The notes under the pieces were generated by a model. That model had not been told where the DNA came from and did not search any database. It worked only from the letters and a program-made list of their open reading frames with translations. This document shows, in pieces, positions 8,821-16,509 of a DNA stretch of 64,000 nt. How positions within the stretch are numbered: the stretch's first letter is position 1; the number at the start of each line of letters is the position of its first letter. This DNA is from Streptomyces varsoviensis (GTDB taxonomy: Bacteria; Actinomycetota; Actinomycetes; Streptomycetales; Streptomycetaceae). Made by a program: the position numbers and the translations under genes. The stretch spans positions 1-64,000 of the forward strand of contig NZ_JOBF01000021.1 in NCBI RefSeq assembly GCF_000718635.1, read 5' to 3'.

Positions 8821-8975
8821 TGGGGCGGTATTCGGCGTGGGTGGGTGCGGCTTTCGTCTCGGACCCTCCGGGTCCAGAGCGCCGGCAGCGGGAGGGAGGG
8901 GGTGGGGCTGAGGCTGGTGCACTGCCTGCGGCCCGGCGGGCGGGCAAGGTTCAAGCTGGCTCCGCTGCGCTACGC
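8821..8975. repeat. left arm of a ~155-bp inverted repeat
   Basis: The sequence from tggggcggta (8821) to gcgctacgc (8975) recurs in reverse complement at 9341-9496, nearly 90% identical by eye, including ggaccctccgggtcc and gccggcagcgggagggaggg. The two arms frame ~365 bp with no credible gene. This explains most of the 817-bp gap between 8793 and 9611. Confidence 0.8.
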
Positions 8976-8993
8976 AGCCGGTTACCGGCAGGT

Positions 8994-9058
8994 AGAGTGC
9001 GGTTACCACCCGACAAAAGCACCTTTAGGGACACCGAATCGGGCGGCAACCGCACTCT
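8994..9058. repeat. long hairpin inside the inverted-repeat region
   Basis: AGAGTGCGGTT at 8994-9004 pairs perfectly with AACCGCACTCT at 9048-9058. After small symmetric mismatches the stem continues with CC/GG and CCGA/TCGG around a ~25-base loop. It lies just inside the left repeat arm, and the rest of the interval to 9340 shows nothing recognisable. Confidence 0.7.
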
Positions 9059-9340
9059 GTCGAACATCAAACCTGACACATCGGACATACCGGCCGCCCC
9101 CGCCGTCAGAGTTGCGTTCCCACAGGCGTGACCCCCTCTTCCACGGGCCGCAACTCCCCCGGGCGGAAGGGCACGAGGCGCAGCGCAGCGCGCCACCACC
9201 GACCCCGGCCGTCATCCCGCCCGCAGCCAACGAACCACAGCACCCCTTACCGCCTCGCTTCGCCTCCGGATGGGCCGCAGGCCCGAGACGCACCCGCGCC
9301 CGAAGAACCCGCCCCCACCTCATCGCGGCAGCAGCCAGCG

Positions 9341-9496
9341 GCGTAGCGCAGCGGAGCCAGCTTGAACCCCAGCCACAAGCCGGGCCGCAGGCAGCGCACC
9401 GGCCCCCGGCCCCGCCCCCTCCCTCCCGCTGCCGGCGCTCTGGACCCGGAGGGTCCGAGACGAAACCCGCACCCACCCACACCGAATACCGCCCCA
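9341..9496. repeat. right arm of the ~155-bp inverted repeat
   Basis: Reverse complement of 8821-8975 with scattered substitutions, running from gcgtagcgc to taccgcccca. Open frames on both strands here are mirror images of each other, as expected for a repeat rather than genes. Confidence 0.8.
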
Positions 9497-9610
9497 CACA
9501 ACCCCTAACCACCCCCGCCGGGGATGCATCACTGGCGACCCCTTGCAACACTGTGCCCCGCTCACAGCTCGTCGCCGTGAACGGGGCCCAGTGCCGCACG
9601 CACATCCAAG

Positions 9611-9817
9611 TCAGTCGTCGAACTCCCCGGCCTTCACCCCATCCAGGAAAGCGGCCCACTCGGTGGGCGTGTAGAACTGGGTGCCACCGTCGCGATTCTT
9701 GCTGTCCCGGACAGCCCGGCCCCCGTCCGCCGTACGCGCCACCTCAACACAGTCCGTGTTGATCCCCTGCGAGGCCTTCGCCTTCTTGAACGCGGTCACT
9801 ATCTCCTGGTTCTTCAT
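9611..9817 (-). CDS. DUF397 small protein of a WhiJ-like cluster
   Basis: 68 aa. The DUF397 core is present (CVEVA...AVRDSKNRDG...FTPTEW-like YTPTEWAAFLDGVKAGEF). The N-terminus MKNQEIVTAFKKAKASQ replaces the more usual WxKSSYS form. Its ATG overlaps the stop of the upstream HTH gene by 4 bp (ATGA), so the two are coupled. In Streptomyces, DUF397 genes pair with DUF5753 HTH regulators and are thought to modulate them; that is family knowledge, not shown here. Confidence 0.85.
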   Translation of the reverse strand: MKNQEIVTAFKKAKASQGINTDCVEVARTADGGRAVRDSKNRDGGTQFYTPTEWAAFLDGVKAGEFDD

Positions 9818-10695
9818 GCCTCTTCTTTCTCACTCTCCGGGATGTTCCCTATGGCGTTCTGGAGAAAGGCCAGGCTCTTCTCCGGGCTCAAGGCCGCCGA
9901 CCTGAGCGCTTCAAAGATGCGCGCATGCTTGGCCGTGTCCTCCAAGTTCTCAAGAATTACCGTGCTGGTCGTGATGTCGAACGCGACGGCTTCGGGGGCA
10001 GGTTCGGGGCCGAACGAGAACATCACGAAGTGCGAGGTCATGTGCGCGGCACCCCACTCCGAAAACGGGAGCACTTGAATCGTCACGTTCTGCCGCTGGG
10101 CCACGTTGAGGATGTGCTCCAACTGCTGACGGTGCACCTTCGTTGACGGCATCGGGGCGGTCAGGGCAGGCTCCCAGATGACAGCCGCAAAGTGTGACCC
10201 ACTGGTCTCTTCGAGGACTCGTGCGCGCTCCCTGCGCACCGCGATTCCCTTCTCGACAGTCTCTGGCGAGTAGACAGTGTGACTCGCGTCGATCAGGGTC
10301 TGAAAGTAGCTCGGGGTTTGCAGTAGCCCCGGCACGAAGAGCGGTTGCCAGGAGCGGATGTACGACGCGTCAGTTTCCAGCGCGATCAAATCAGCGTGCT
10401 CGTCGCTGACCACTCCTGCATAGTCGAGCCACCACCCACGCTTGTTGCTCTGCCGAGCGAGGTGTTCCAACTGCACGCGCATGTTGGCGTCTTCGACCTC
10501 GTACAGGTCCAGCAAAACCCGCACATCCCCCACGCGGGACCCGCTGATACCCGCTTCGACTCGACTGATCTTCGCCATAGAGCACCCGAGCGCCTCAGCG
10601 GCATGCTCCTGATCGAGCCGAGCGGCGAGACGGTACCGCTTGAGTGCGGCACCAAGCCGCCGACTACGCACTGTGGGCTTCCCGCCTGCTGGCAC
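9814..10695 (-). CDS. XRE-type HTH regulator with DUF5753 domain (WhiJ-like)
   Basis: 293 aa. An N-terminal helix-turn-helix (RRLGAALKRYRLAARLDQEHAAEALGCSMAKISRVEAG, residues ~10-50) is followed by a DUF5753 domain (LFVPGLLQTPSYFQTL, AVIWEPAL, QVLPFSEWGAAHMTSHFVMFSF). GTG 10695 has a strong aggggagg four bases upstream, which settles the start. It overlaps the DUF397 gene and is divergent from an RsbW-like ATPase, the standard triad around whiJ-type regulators of Streptomyces development. The target promoter is not known. Confidence 0.9.
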   Translation of the reverse strand: MPAGGKPTVRSRRLGAALKRYRLAARLDQEHAAEALGCSMAKISRVEAGISGSRVGDVRVLLDLYEVEDANMRVQLEHLARQSNKRGWWLDYAGVVSDEHADLIALETDASYIRSWQPLFVPGLLQTPSYFQTLIDASHTVYSPETVEKGIAVRRERARVLEETSGSHFAAVIWEPALTAPMPSTKVHRQQLEHILNVAQRQNVTIQVLPFSEWGAAHMTSHFVMFSFGPEPAPEAVAFDITTSTVILENLEDTAKHARIFEALRSAALSPEKSLAFLQNAIGNIPESEKEEA

Positions 10696-10755
10696 GATGC
10701 CTCCCCTGCTCTTCGCATCCAGTCTGCACGGTAACGAGCTGCACCCGCCAGGGAG

Positions 10756-10816
10756 TTGCCACTCTGGGCGACTTGCAAACATACATTGACGTCCACTTGC
10801 ACTCTGTTGCCCGACG
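10756..10816. promoter_or_regulatory. repeated TTGC(C)ACTCTG elements in the divergent gap
   Basis: TTGCCACTCTGGGCGAC (10756) and TTGCACTCTGTTGCCCGAC (10797) are two related copies between the HTH gene and the ATPase gene. Their position suggests operator sites for the HTH protein, but the assignment is inference. Confidence 0.4.
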
Positions 10817-10903
10817 GGGCTAGCTTCAATTACATCACGCTTCGCGCTCACCTTGGGACGCTGGGTGATCAAGTTCCGCCTGCCCACCACCCTTGGGGGA
10901 CCT

Positions 10904-11299
10904 ATGTCCGGGCGCACGAACACGAAGAGATTCCGAGTCCGCAAGGACTCGGTCCCCGAAGCCCGCCACCACGTCGAAGCACTCCTCACGGAGTGGAAAC
11001 TCGGCGGCCTCATCGAAGACGCGTCACTCGTCGTCAGCGAGTTGACGACCAACGCCGTCGTCCACGCCAAGGGAATCGGCGATTTTTTCGAGGTGGAGCT
11101 GAGACGCCGGAGCGGCGTCCTGATCCTCGAAGTGTCGGACTCGTACCAGTGGCGGATGCCCGTGCTCAGGGACCCCGGCGACGAAGACGCCGACGGGCGC
11201 GGGCTGTTGATCGTCAACGCCCTGGCGGAGAAGTGGGGCGTTCGCCCGCGCCGGACCGGCAAGACGGTCTGGGCCCAGTTGCCGATCCACCACGAGTGA
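10904..11299 (+). CDS. RsbW-like ATP-binding (HATPase) protein
   Basis: 131 aa, a single GHKL ATPase domain of the anti-sigma/SpoIIAB kind. The N box is LVVSELTTNAVVHAKG (residues ~40-55), the G1-like segment is DEDADGRGLLIVNALA (~90-105) and the domain ends with GKTVWAQLPI. ATG 10904 follows ggggga at 10895-10900. It is divergent from the DUF5753 regulator. Such proteins bind or phosphorylate partner regulators; the partner here is not visible. Confidence 0.87.
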   Translation: MSGRTNTKRFRVRKDSVPEARHHVEALLTEWKLGGLIEDASLVVSELTTNAVVHAKGIGDFFEVELRRRSGVLILEVSDSYQWRMPVLRDPGDEDADGRGLLIVNALAEKWGVRPRRTGKTVWAQLPIHHE

Positions 11300-11356
11300 C
11301 CGGCGTGCTGAACGCGCAGCACACCTCAAAGCGCCCGCTCTGGAAGGAGGCGAAAC

Positions 11357-11718
11357 ATGCGAACAAGCCTGATGCACCGGCCCGCTGCCATGGGCCGCGT
11401 CGGCTGGTGGTGCGAGTTCACGCTGTGGGACCCAGCGGACGACGTCAGCCACCTGGCGGGCGACGTCTGTACGAGTGCGGCGGATACGCCGGCACACGCA
11501 CTGGCCTGGATGCGGCTCGCCGTGCGGACGGTACTGATCACCTTCGACCCCGAGGACTTCACCCGCGTCTCCGGTGGCTCGACCACGGCCAGTGGGAGGC
11601 GGTCATGCGCCTCAAGGCGGGTGAGCCGTACACGTTCGTCGCGTCTTCAGGAGGTACCCGAGCCGAATGGTCCGTCCGCCCAGTCCTGTTCCTCCCCGTC
11701 CTGTTCCTGCCCATGGCT
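11357..11718 (+). pseudogene. frameshifted small conserved gene
   Basis: ATG 11357 has a near-perfect ribosome site (aaggagg at 11344-11350) and opens MRTSLMHRPAAMGRVGWWCEFTLWDP, continuing to TFDPEDFTR (to about 11562). In that frame the sequence then turns into Ser/Arg-rich nonsense. The frame two bases on resumes sensible protein: RWLDHGQWEAVMRLKAGEP, then SGGTRAEWSVRPVLFLP. The join near 11563-11570 therefore looks like a one-base loss or two-base gain. The 3' end also carries a ~15-bp duplication (gtcctgttcctcccc). I remember this only as a small Streptomyces protein accompanying RsbW-like genes. A sequencing error would give the same picture. Confidence 0.6.
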
Positions 11719-12252
11719 TCATGCGGCGGGCCCGGTGCGGCCGATGACCTCCTCGATCGCGGCGCGGGGGATCACGCCCGTACGCACGATGACGGGGGCG
11801 CCGTCACCGGCGGTGAAGTCGACGATGGTGGACGGCGCGGCCCCGCTCGGGCCGCCGTCGAGGTACGTGTGGACCGTGTCTCCGAGCTGGGCCCTGGCCT
11901 CGGCGAGGCTGGTGGCGGGTGGGCGGCCGGTGAGGTTGGCGCTGGACTGGGCGACGGGGCCTGAGCTGTCCAGCAGGGCGAGGGCCAACGGGTGGTCGGG
12001 CATGCGGACCATGACGGTTCCGGCGGTGTTGCCGAGGTTCCAGGCCAGGGAGGGCGCTGCGGGCAGGATGAGGGAGAGGGCCCCGGGCCAGAAGGCTTCG
12101 GTCATCAGGCGGCCCTCGGGCGGCAGGGACTGGACCAGCGTTTCGACTGTGGCGAGGTCGGTGGCCAGGACGGTGGCCTGCGCACGGGAACCGGGACCGG
12201 CGCGGTCGCTCGGCCGACGCCGGCGTACGGTCAGCGGGCCGCCGCCTGGCAC
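11719..12252 (-). pseudogene. 5'-truncated YrdC/Sua5-type threonylcarbamoyl-AMP synthase
   Basis: The ORF encodes the C-terminal two thirds of the YrdC fold: AFWPGALSLILPA, GTVMVRMPDHPLALALL, VAQSSANLTGRPPATS and PSTIVDFTAGDGAPVIVRTG. The N-terminal part with the TDTVYGLG nucleotide/threonine site is absent, and the first ~15 residues (MPGGGPLTVRRRRPSDR) are not YrdC. Only 21 bp separate it from the isochorismatase stop upstream. The junction carries a copy of that gene's 3' end, so truncation by recombination is the simplest reading. It is unlikely to be active in tRNA t6A synthesis. Confidence 0.7.
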
Positions 12253-12298
12253 GCGAGCCGTCGGCGCGTACAGTCAGCGGGCCGCCGCCCGGCGCGCC
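12231..12298. repeat. direct repeat at the yrdC truncation point
   Basis: A ~30-bp block around gtacggtcagcgggccgccgcc (12236-12257) recurs as gtacagtcagcgggccgccgcc (12268-12289). The second copy is the 3' end and stop of the isochorismatase-like gene. The first forms the artificial 5' end of the truncated yrdC. Confidence 0.7.
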
Positions 12299-12885
12299 GC
12301 GTCTTCGAAGGCGGCGACGCCGAGAACGTCGGCCTGGGTGGGCAGGACGGACTCCATCAGCGTGCGGTGAAGCCGCGGATCGGGGTCGTCGCAGGCATCG
12401 GCCAGCACGAACAGGCGGTAGTCGCGATCGGCGGCCTCGCGCACGGTGGACAGGACCACGCCACTGGTGATGACGCCGGCCAGGACCAGGGTGTCGATGC
12501 CCTGTTCGCGCAGGAACGCGTCCAGCGAGGTGGTGCTGAACGCGCCGACGCGGGTCTTGGTGACCGTATGCACGTCCGCGCTCCCGCGCCCTTCCCTGAG
12601 CGAGGGGTGGACGTCGTTGTCGCGTTCCGCCGCCGCCAGGCCGCCGGTCTCGGCCAGGGGCGCGAACACCTTGTTGTGAGCGGGCACGGCCGCGTGGTCG
12701 TCGTCGGTGAACGCGACGCGGACGTGGATTTCGCGGATGCCGGCCGCGAGGGCGGCGCGCTGGGCCCGTTGGGCGTTCCGCAAGAGGCGGTCCGGCTCGG
12801 GGAGTTCGTGCAGCAGGGAGGGCTGGAGGTCCATGAGCAGCAGCGCGGTCCGGCCGGGGGTCAGGGCGGGGATCATGCTCGTCAC
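12274..12885 (-). CDS. isochorismatase-family hydrolase-like protein without the catalytic cysteine
   Basis: 203 aa. The Rossmann-like fold is evident (TALLLMDLQPSLL with the conserved Asp, then TLVLAGVITSGVVLSTVREAADRDYRLFVLADACDDPD). In active cysteine hydrolases the Cys lies in a GxxTxxCV motif; here the position reads ITSGVVLST, with Gly instead. Either the protein is not a classical hydrolase or it belongs to a Cys-less subgroup. The gene is divergent from a MarR regulator, with a palindromic operator between them, and its 3' end is duplicated into the neighbouring yrdC remnant. Confidence 0.85.
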   Translation of the reverse strand: MTSMIPALTPGRTALLLMDLQPSLLHELPEPDRLLRNAQRAQRAALAAGIREIHVRVAFTDDDHAAVPAHNKVFAPLAETGGLAAAERDNDVHPSLREGRGSADVHTVTKTRVGAFSTTSLDAFLREQGIDTLVLAGVITSGVVLSTVREAADRDYRLFVLADACDDPDPRLHRTLMESVLPTQADVLGVAAFEDAARRAAAR

Positions 12886-12944
12886 GTGCGGTTCCTTCGT
12901 CGTGGGGGCGGGCTTCTCGCGGTGCCGGGGGCCACTGTGCGAGG

Positions 12945-12983
12945 GTTTACTACAGCGCTGTAGTATCCAGTACTGTAGTAAAC
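12945..12983. promoter_or_regulatory. nested palindromic operator of the MarR gene
   Basis: Outer arms GTTTACTACAG (12945-12955) and CTGTAGTAAAC (12973-12983) are exact reverse complements. Inside the left half lies the 18-bp palindrome TACTACAGCGCTGTAGTA. The right arm touches the ATG of marR directly, so binding would block both divergent genes and marR translation initiation. Confidence 0.8.
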
Positions 12984-13487
12984 ATGACGAGCGACGAACA
13001 AGTCGGCTGGCTCAGCCCCGACGAACTGCGGACCTTTCGCGCCTTCAACCGCGCCTGGGAGGCGGCCACCGCCCGCTTGGACGCCGACATGGAACGCGCC
13101 GCGGGCCTGCCGCGCAGCTACTTCGACATCCTGTGGCGACTGCGCAGGGCGCCGGGGCGGTCCCTGCGGATGAGCCGGCTGGCGGAGCTCACCCACTCCA
13201 AGTCCAGCCGGATCACCCACGCCGTGGGCCGGTTGGAGGCGGACGGGCTGGTACGTCGCGAAGTCCCGCCGGGCGACCGGCGCGGCTGGCTGGCGGTCCT
13301 CACCGACGAAGGGCTGCGGCGGGTGGAGCGGGCGGCCCCCGTCTACGCGGCGAGCGTGCGCGAGCACGTCCTCGGTCCCCTGACCGGCCAGGCCCGCGAC
13401 CAGCTCACGGACATCGGCGAAACGCTCCTCGCCCGTCTCGACCCCGAGGCGCTGCCCGGCGCCCCGGACAAGGAGGAAAGAACATGA
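12984..13487 (+). CDS. MarR-family transcriptional regulator
   Basis: 167 aa. The winged helix is clear: SYFDILWRLRRAPGRSLRMSRLAE, SSRITHAVGRLEADGLVRREVPPGDRRGWLAVLTDEG, with the DxRGxx wing. ATG 12984 follows the operator with no ribosome site, so the mRNA may be leaderless. Its stop overlaps the ATG of the MFS efflux gene (ATGA), giving a classic regulator-efflux operon. It probably represses itself, the pump and the divergent isochorismatase-like gene until a drug or phenolic ligand binds. Confidence 0.92.
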   Translation: MTSDEQVGWLSPDELRTFRAFNRAWEAATARLDADMERAAGLPRSYFDILWRLRRAPGRSLRMSRLAELTHSKSSRITHAVGRLEADGLVRREVPPGDRRGWLAVLTDEGLRRVERAAPVYAASVREHVLGPLTGQARDQLTDIGETLLARLDPEALPGAPDKEERT

Positions 13488-14959
13488 CCACCCCGCTGAC
13501 CCGCACGGGAGCCACAGCCCGGGAGCCCGCGCGCGGCCCGACGCCGCGGCTGTGGCAGGTGCAGGTCGTCGCCGGGCTCGGCGGCTTCCTCGCCGGGGTC
13601 AACACCTCCACCATGGACGTCGCCCTGCCCACCGTCGGCCGCCACTTCGGCGCCTCCGCGTCGGCCGCGTCCTGGACCCTGCTGTCCTACATGCTCGTGA
13701 CCACCGTGCTGGTCTTCGTCTTCGGCCGGGTCGCGGACCTGGTCGGCCGCCGCCGCATGTACCTGACCGGCATCGCCCTGCTCACGGGCGGCAGCCTGCT
13801 GTGCGGTCTCGCGCCCTCCGTCACCTGGCTGATCGTCTTCCGCTGCGTGCAGGCCGTCGGCGCCGCCGCGCTGCTGTGCAACATCACCGCCCTGATCACC
13901 GACGCCTTCCCGGCCCGCCGGCTGCCCACCGCCCTCGGCGTCAACGTCACCGTCGCCGCTCTCGCCCAGGTCGTCGGCCCGGCCCTCGGCGGCGCGCTGG
14001 CGTCCGGGCTGGGCTGGCGCGCGGTGTTCTGGTTCAACGTCCCCATCGGCGTACTCGGCCTGCTCTGGGCCGCTTTCACGCTCCGCCGCGACCCCGTCGC
14101 CTCCGGCCGGGAGCCCTTCGACTACCTCGGCGCCGGCCTGTCCACGCTCGCCCTCGGCGGCCTCGTCCTGGCCCTGAACGAAGGGGGAGCACTCGGCTGG
14201 ACCAGCCCCGCGGTCCTCACCGGCCTCGGCCTCTTCGCCGTCTTCACCCCGCTCTTCCTGGCCGTCCAGGCCCGCCGCCGGCACCCGCTCATCGACCTGG
14301 GCCTGTTCGCCGACCGGGCCCGCGCCATGGCCTATCTCGCGCTCTTCCTCATGGCCATGGCGTACTTCGCCGTCGTGCTGCTCATGTCGCTCTACCTCCA
14401 GGCCGCCTCCGGCATGCCCGCCTACCGGGCCGGACTGCACGTCCTGTACGTCGCCGTGGCCATGGCCGCCGTCTCCCCCGCCGCCGGACGGCTCCGGGCG
14501 CGGTTCAGCGCACGCGCCCTGTCCAGCGCCGGGCTCGTCCTGACGGCCGCTGGGCTGTCCGCCCTGGCCGCGCTGATCGACCCGGCCATGAACAGCGCCG
14601 TCCTCGCCGCCTGCCTGCTGGCCGTCGGCGCCGGCGTGGGCCTGTTCATGACTCCCAACACCAGCGCCATCATGGGATCGGTCCCCGCCCAGCGTCGCGG
14701 CATCGCCAACGGCGTACGCCAGACCACCCAGAATGCCGGTTACGCCGTCAGCACCGCCCTCGCCCTGGCCATCGCCACCAGCCAACTGCCGGGCCCGGTC
14801 AAGGAGGCCGCCTACGCGGGCACCGCCCACGGCCTCGCCCCCCACACCATCGACGCCCTCACCACCGGCTACCGCTGGGCCCTCCTCACCCTCGCCTGCG
14901 CCTGCGTCCTCGGCCTCATAGCCTCGCTGAACCGAGGCCCCGACCACCCCGCCCCCTGA
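13484..14959 (+). CDS. MFS drug-efflux transporter, DHA2 (EmrB/QacA) type
   Basis: 491 aa with about 14 membrane segments. The family motifs are visible: GFLAGVNTSTMDVALPTVG in the first segment, FGRVADLVGRRRMYLTG (motif A), and NVTVAALAQVVGPALGGALASGLGWRAVFWFNVPIG (motif C and following). An aggag site lies 8 bp before ATG 13484, inside the end of marR. The expected role is proton-driven export of a toxic compound sensed by the MarR protein; the substrate is unknown. Confidence 0.92.
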   Translation: MTTPLTRTGATAREPARGPTPRLWQVQVVAGLGGFLAGVNTSTMDVALPTVGRHFGASASAASWTLLSYMLVTTVLVFVFGRVADLVGRRRMYLTGIALLTGGSLLCGLAPSVTWLIVFRCVQAVGAAALLCNITALITDAFPARRLPTALGVNVTVAALAQVVGPALGGALASGLGWRAVFWFNVPIGVLGLLWAAFTLRRDPVASGREPFDYLGAGLSTLALGGLVLALNEGGALGWTSPAVLTGLGLFAVFTPLFLAVQARRRHPLIDLGLFADRARAMAYLALFLMAMAYFAVVLLMSLYLQAASGMPAYRAGLHVLYVAVAMAAVSPAAGRLRARFSARALSSAGLVLTAAGLSALAALIDPAMNSAVLAACLLAVGAGVGLFMTPNTSAIMGSVPAQRRGIANGVRQTTQNAGYAVSTALALAIATSQLPGPVKEAAYAGTAHGLAPHTIDALTTGYRWALLTLACACVLGLIASLNRGPDHPAP

Positions 14960-14960
14960 C

Positions 14961-15041
14961 GCCCGCCCACCGGCCCGCCGCGCGCCGGCCCGCCCTCCAC
15001 CGGTCCGCCGCGCACCGGTCCGCCGCCCACCGATCCACCGC
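14961..15041. repeat. 15-bp CACCGGTCCGCCGCG tandem repeats
   Basis: Five imperfect copies fill the gap between two convergent genes, directly between the MFS stop and the stop of the secreted protein at 15042. Confidence 0.7.
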
Positions 15042-15506
15042 TCACCCCGGCAGCAGATCCACCACCGGCCCCACCAGCGGCAGGTCCTTCACGCCTCCGC
15101 CGTCCGTCACCGGGCCGGTCAGGAGGCTGGTCCCGACCGGCTTGAAGTCCGCGATCTGGGTGCCGACGCCGTTGTTGAGCGGGTCCGAGCCCGTACGGGC
15201 CAGGGGGTCGAGGCGCAGGTTCTTCACGGGGGCGACGCCGCCGCCCAAGGAGCTGCCCAGGGCCTTGGTGACCGGCCCGGTCGGCACCGCCGCCGCCAGG
15301 ACCGTGCCCGCGTCCGCGGTGGGCACGCCCTTCGCCTCCGGCGGGGCGGCGTCCGGGACGGCGGCGGCGTTCGCCGCCGTCGCGCCGCCCGCTGCGCACG
15401 CCGCGCCCGCCGTCACGCTCAACAGCCCGGCACGCAGCAGGACGCGTGGCAGGAGGGGTTGCGAGGAGCGTGCGGGACGGGCGCGGTGGCGTGCGTACGA
15501 GGCCAT
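15042..15506 (-). CDS. secreted protein of unknown function
   Basis: 154 aa. The basic N-terminus (RHRARPARSSQPLLPRVLLR) is followed by a hydrophobic stretch and an Ala-rich export signal ending around ATAANAAA-VPDA, so it is probably exported. The mature part is Gly/Pro/Ala-rich with VPTGPVTKALGSSLGGG and a C-terminal LPLVGPVVDLLPG. It has no cysteine pair or known domain. It is related in style to the secreted protein at 23960. It is divergent from the kinase-like gene at 15633, with 126 bp between. Confidence 0.7.
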   Translation of the reverse strand: MASYARHRARPARSSQPLLPRVLLRAGLLSVTAGAACAAGGATAANAAAVPDAAPPEAKGVPTADAGTVLAAAVPTGPVTKALGSSLGGGVAPVKNLRLDPLARTGSDPLNNGVGTQIADFKPVGTSLLTGPVTDGGGVKDLPLVGPVVDLLPG

Positions 15507-15632
15507 GGGTACCTGCCGGAAAGTAGGGGCTTGTAATCAATCGCGCACCCAACGTAGTTGAGCCACGCCGATCCTCGCATTCCCCTGCCCTCGGACTCCC
15601 CCGACCGGACCAATGCCGCACACTGGTGACCC

Positions 15633-16337
15633 GTGACCCCCCACCTGCCCCGCACCCGCGTCATCCTGCTGACCGGCCCCTCGGGTTCCGGCAAGTCGTC
15701 CCTCGCCGCCCGCACCGGGCTGCCCGTGCTCAACCTCGACGACTTCTACAAGGAGATCGGCGACCCCACGCTCCCCCAACTGGCGAGCGGCGAGGGCGCG
15801 GACTGGGACTCCCCGCTCTCGTGGGACTCCGCCGCGGCCGTCGCGGCCATCGCCGAGCTGTGCGGTACGTCCCGTACGTCCGTACCGCTGTACGACATCG
15901 CCACCAGCTCGCGGCGCGGCGCCGAACAGCTCGACATCGGGCGTACGCCGCTGTTCATAGCCGAGGGCATCTTCGCCGCCGACATCATCGAGGACTGCCG
16001 CGAACTGGGGCTCCTCGCCGACGCCATCTGCCTGCGCGGCCGGCCCTCCACCACGTTCCGCCGGCGGCTGCTGCGCGATCTGCGCGAGAGCCGCAAGCCC
16101 GTCCCCTATCTGATCCGCCGCGGCCTGCGGCTGCTGCGCGCCGAGCGGTCGATCGTCGCCCGGCACACCGCGCTCGGCGCGTACGCCTGCGGCAAGGACA
16201 CCGCCATGGGCCGGATCGCCTCCGCCGCGGCCGGACGGCGCGAGAAAACCTGCATGAACACGCGAGACACGAATACGGCCGCGGGCATGGACATGGACAT
16301 GGGTATGAACGTCTCGGGGACGACAGGCACCGCCTGA
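15633..16337 (+). CDS. uridine-kinase-like P-loop ATP-binding protein
   Basis: 234 aa. Walker A is GPSGSGKSS (residues ~15-23), followed by LNLDDFYKEIGDPTLPQ, the substrate-side segment typical of uridine kinases, and LFIAEGIFAADIIEDC (Walker B region). RSFRRRL-like TTFRRRLLRDLRESRKP and EKTCM near the end are basic. The last 30 residues contain a Met/Asp-rich tail (AAGMDMDMGMNVSG). Phosphorylation of a nucleoside is family inference and would fit the salvage theme of the window. GTG 15633 lacks a clear ribosome site. Confidence 0.8.
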   Translation: MTPHLPRTRVILLTGPSGSGKSSLAARTGLPVLNLDDFYKEIGDPTLPQLASGEGADWDSPLSWDSAAAVAAIAELCGTSRTSVPLYDIATSSRRGAEQLDIGRTPLFIAEGIFAADIIEDCRELGLLADAICLRGRPSTTFRRRLLRDLRESRKPVPYLIRRGLRLLRAERSIVARHTALGAYACGKDTAMGRIASAAAGRREKTCMNTRDTNTAAGMDMDMGMNVSGTTGTA

Positions 16338-16354
16338 GGAGGAACACAGCAAGA

Positions 16355-16393
16355 AGCGGGGCCGGACAGACCCCCCGGCTGTCCGGCCCCGCT
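16355..16393. terminator. strong hairpin terminator
   Basis: A 15-bp perfect stem (agcggggccggacag / ctgtccggccccgct) with a 9-base loop lies between the convergent kinase-like gene and sigQ. The following C-rich stretch to 16509 (iterated cccccgttccc) holds nothing else recognisable. Confidence 0.85.
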
Positions 16394-16509
16394 CCCCTTT
16401 CCCCCGATATCCCCCGTTCCCCCCTCTTCTCCTCTGTTTCCCCCGATCCCCCGTGATTCCCCGTGAACCCCCGTTCCCGGTTCCCCCTCGGGCCCCCGTT
16501 TCCCCCTCC

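Noticed and set aside
8803..9762. Plus- and minus-strand open frames across the inverted-repeat region
   Set aside because: The peptides are low complexity and mirror each other because the DNA is an inverted repeat. No ribosome sites or domains are seen.
10756..11964. 402-codon plus-strand frame spanning the RsbW-like gene region
   Set aside because: Mostly nonsense; only the short piece after about 11563 (RWLDHGQWEAVMRLK) is meaningful, and it belongs to the frameshifted gene at 11357.
16395..16509. C-rich run (cccccgttccc repeats) as a possible regulatory element
   Set aside because: Simple sequence between convergent genes behind a terminator; no specific motif could be supported.
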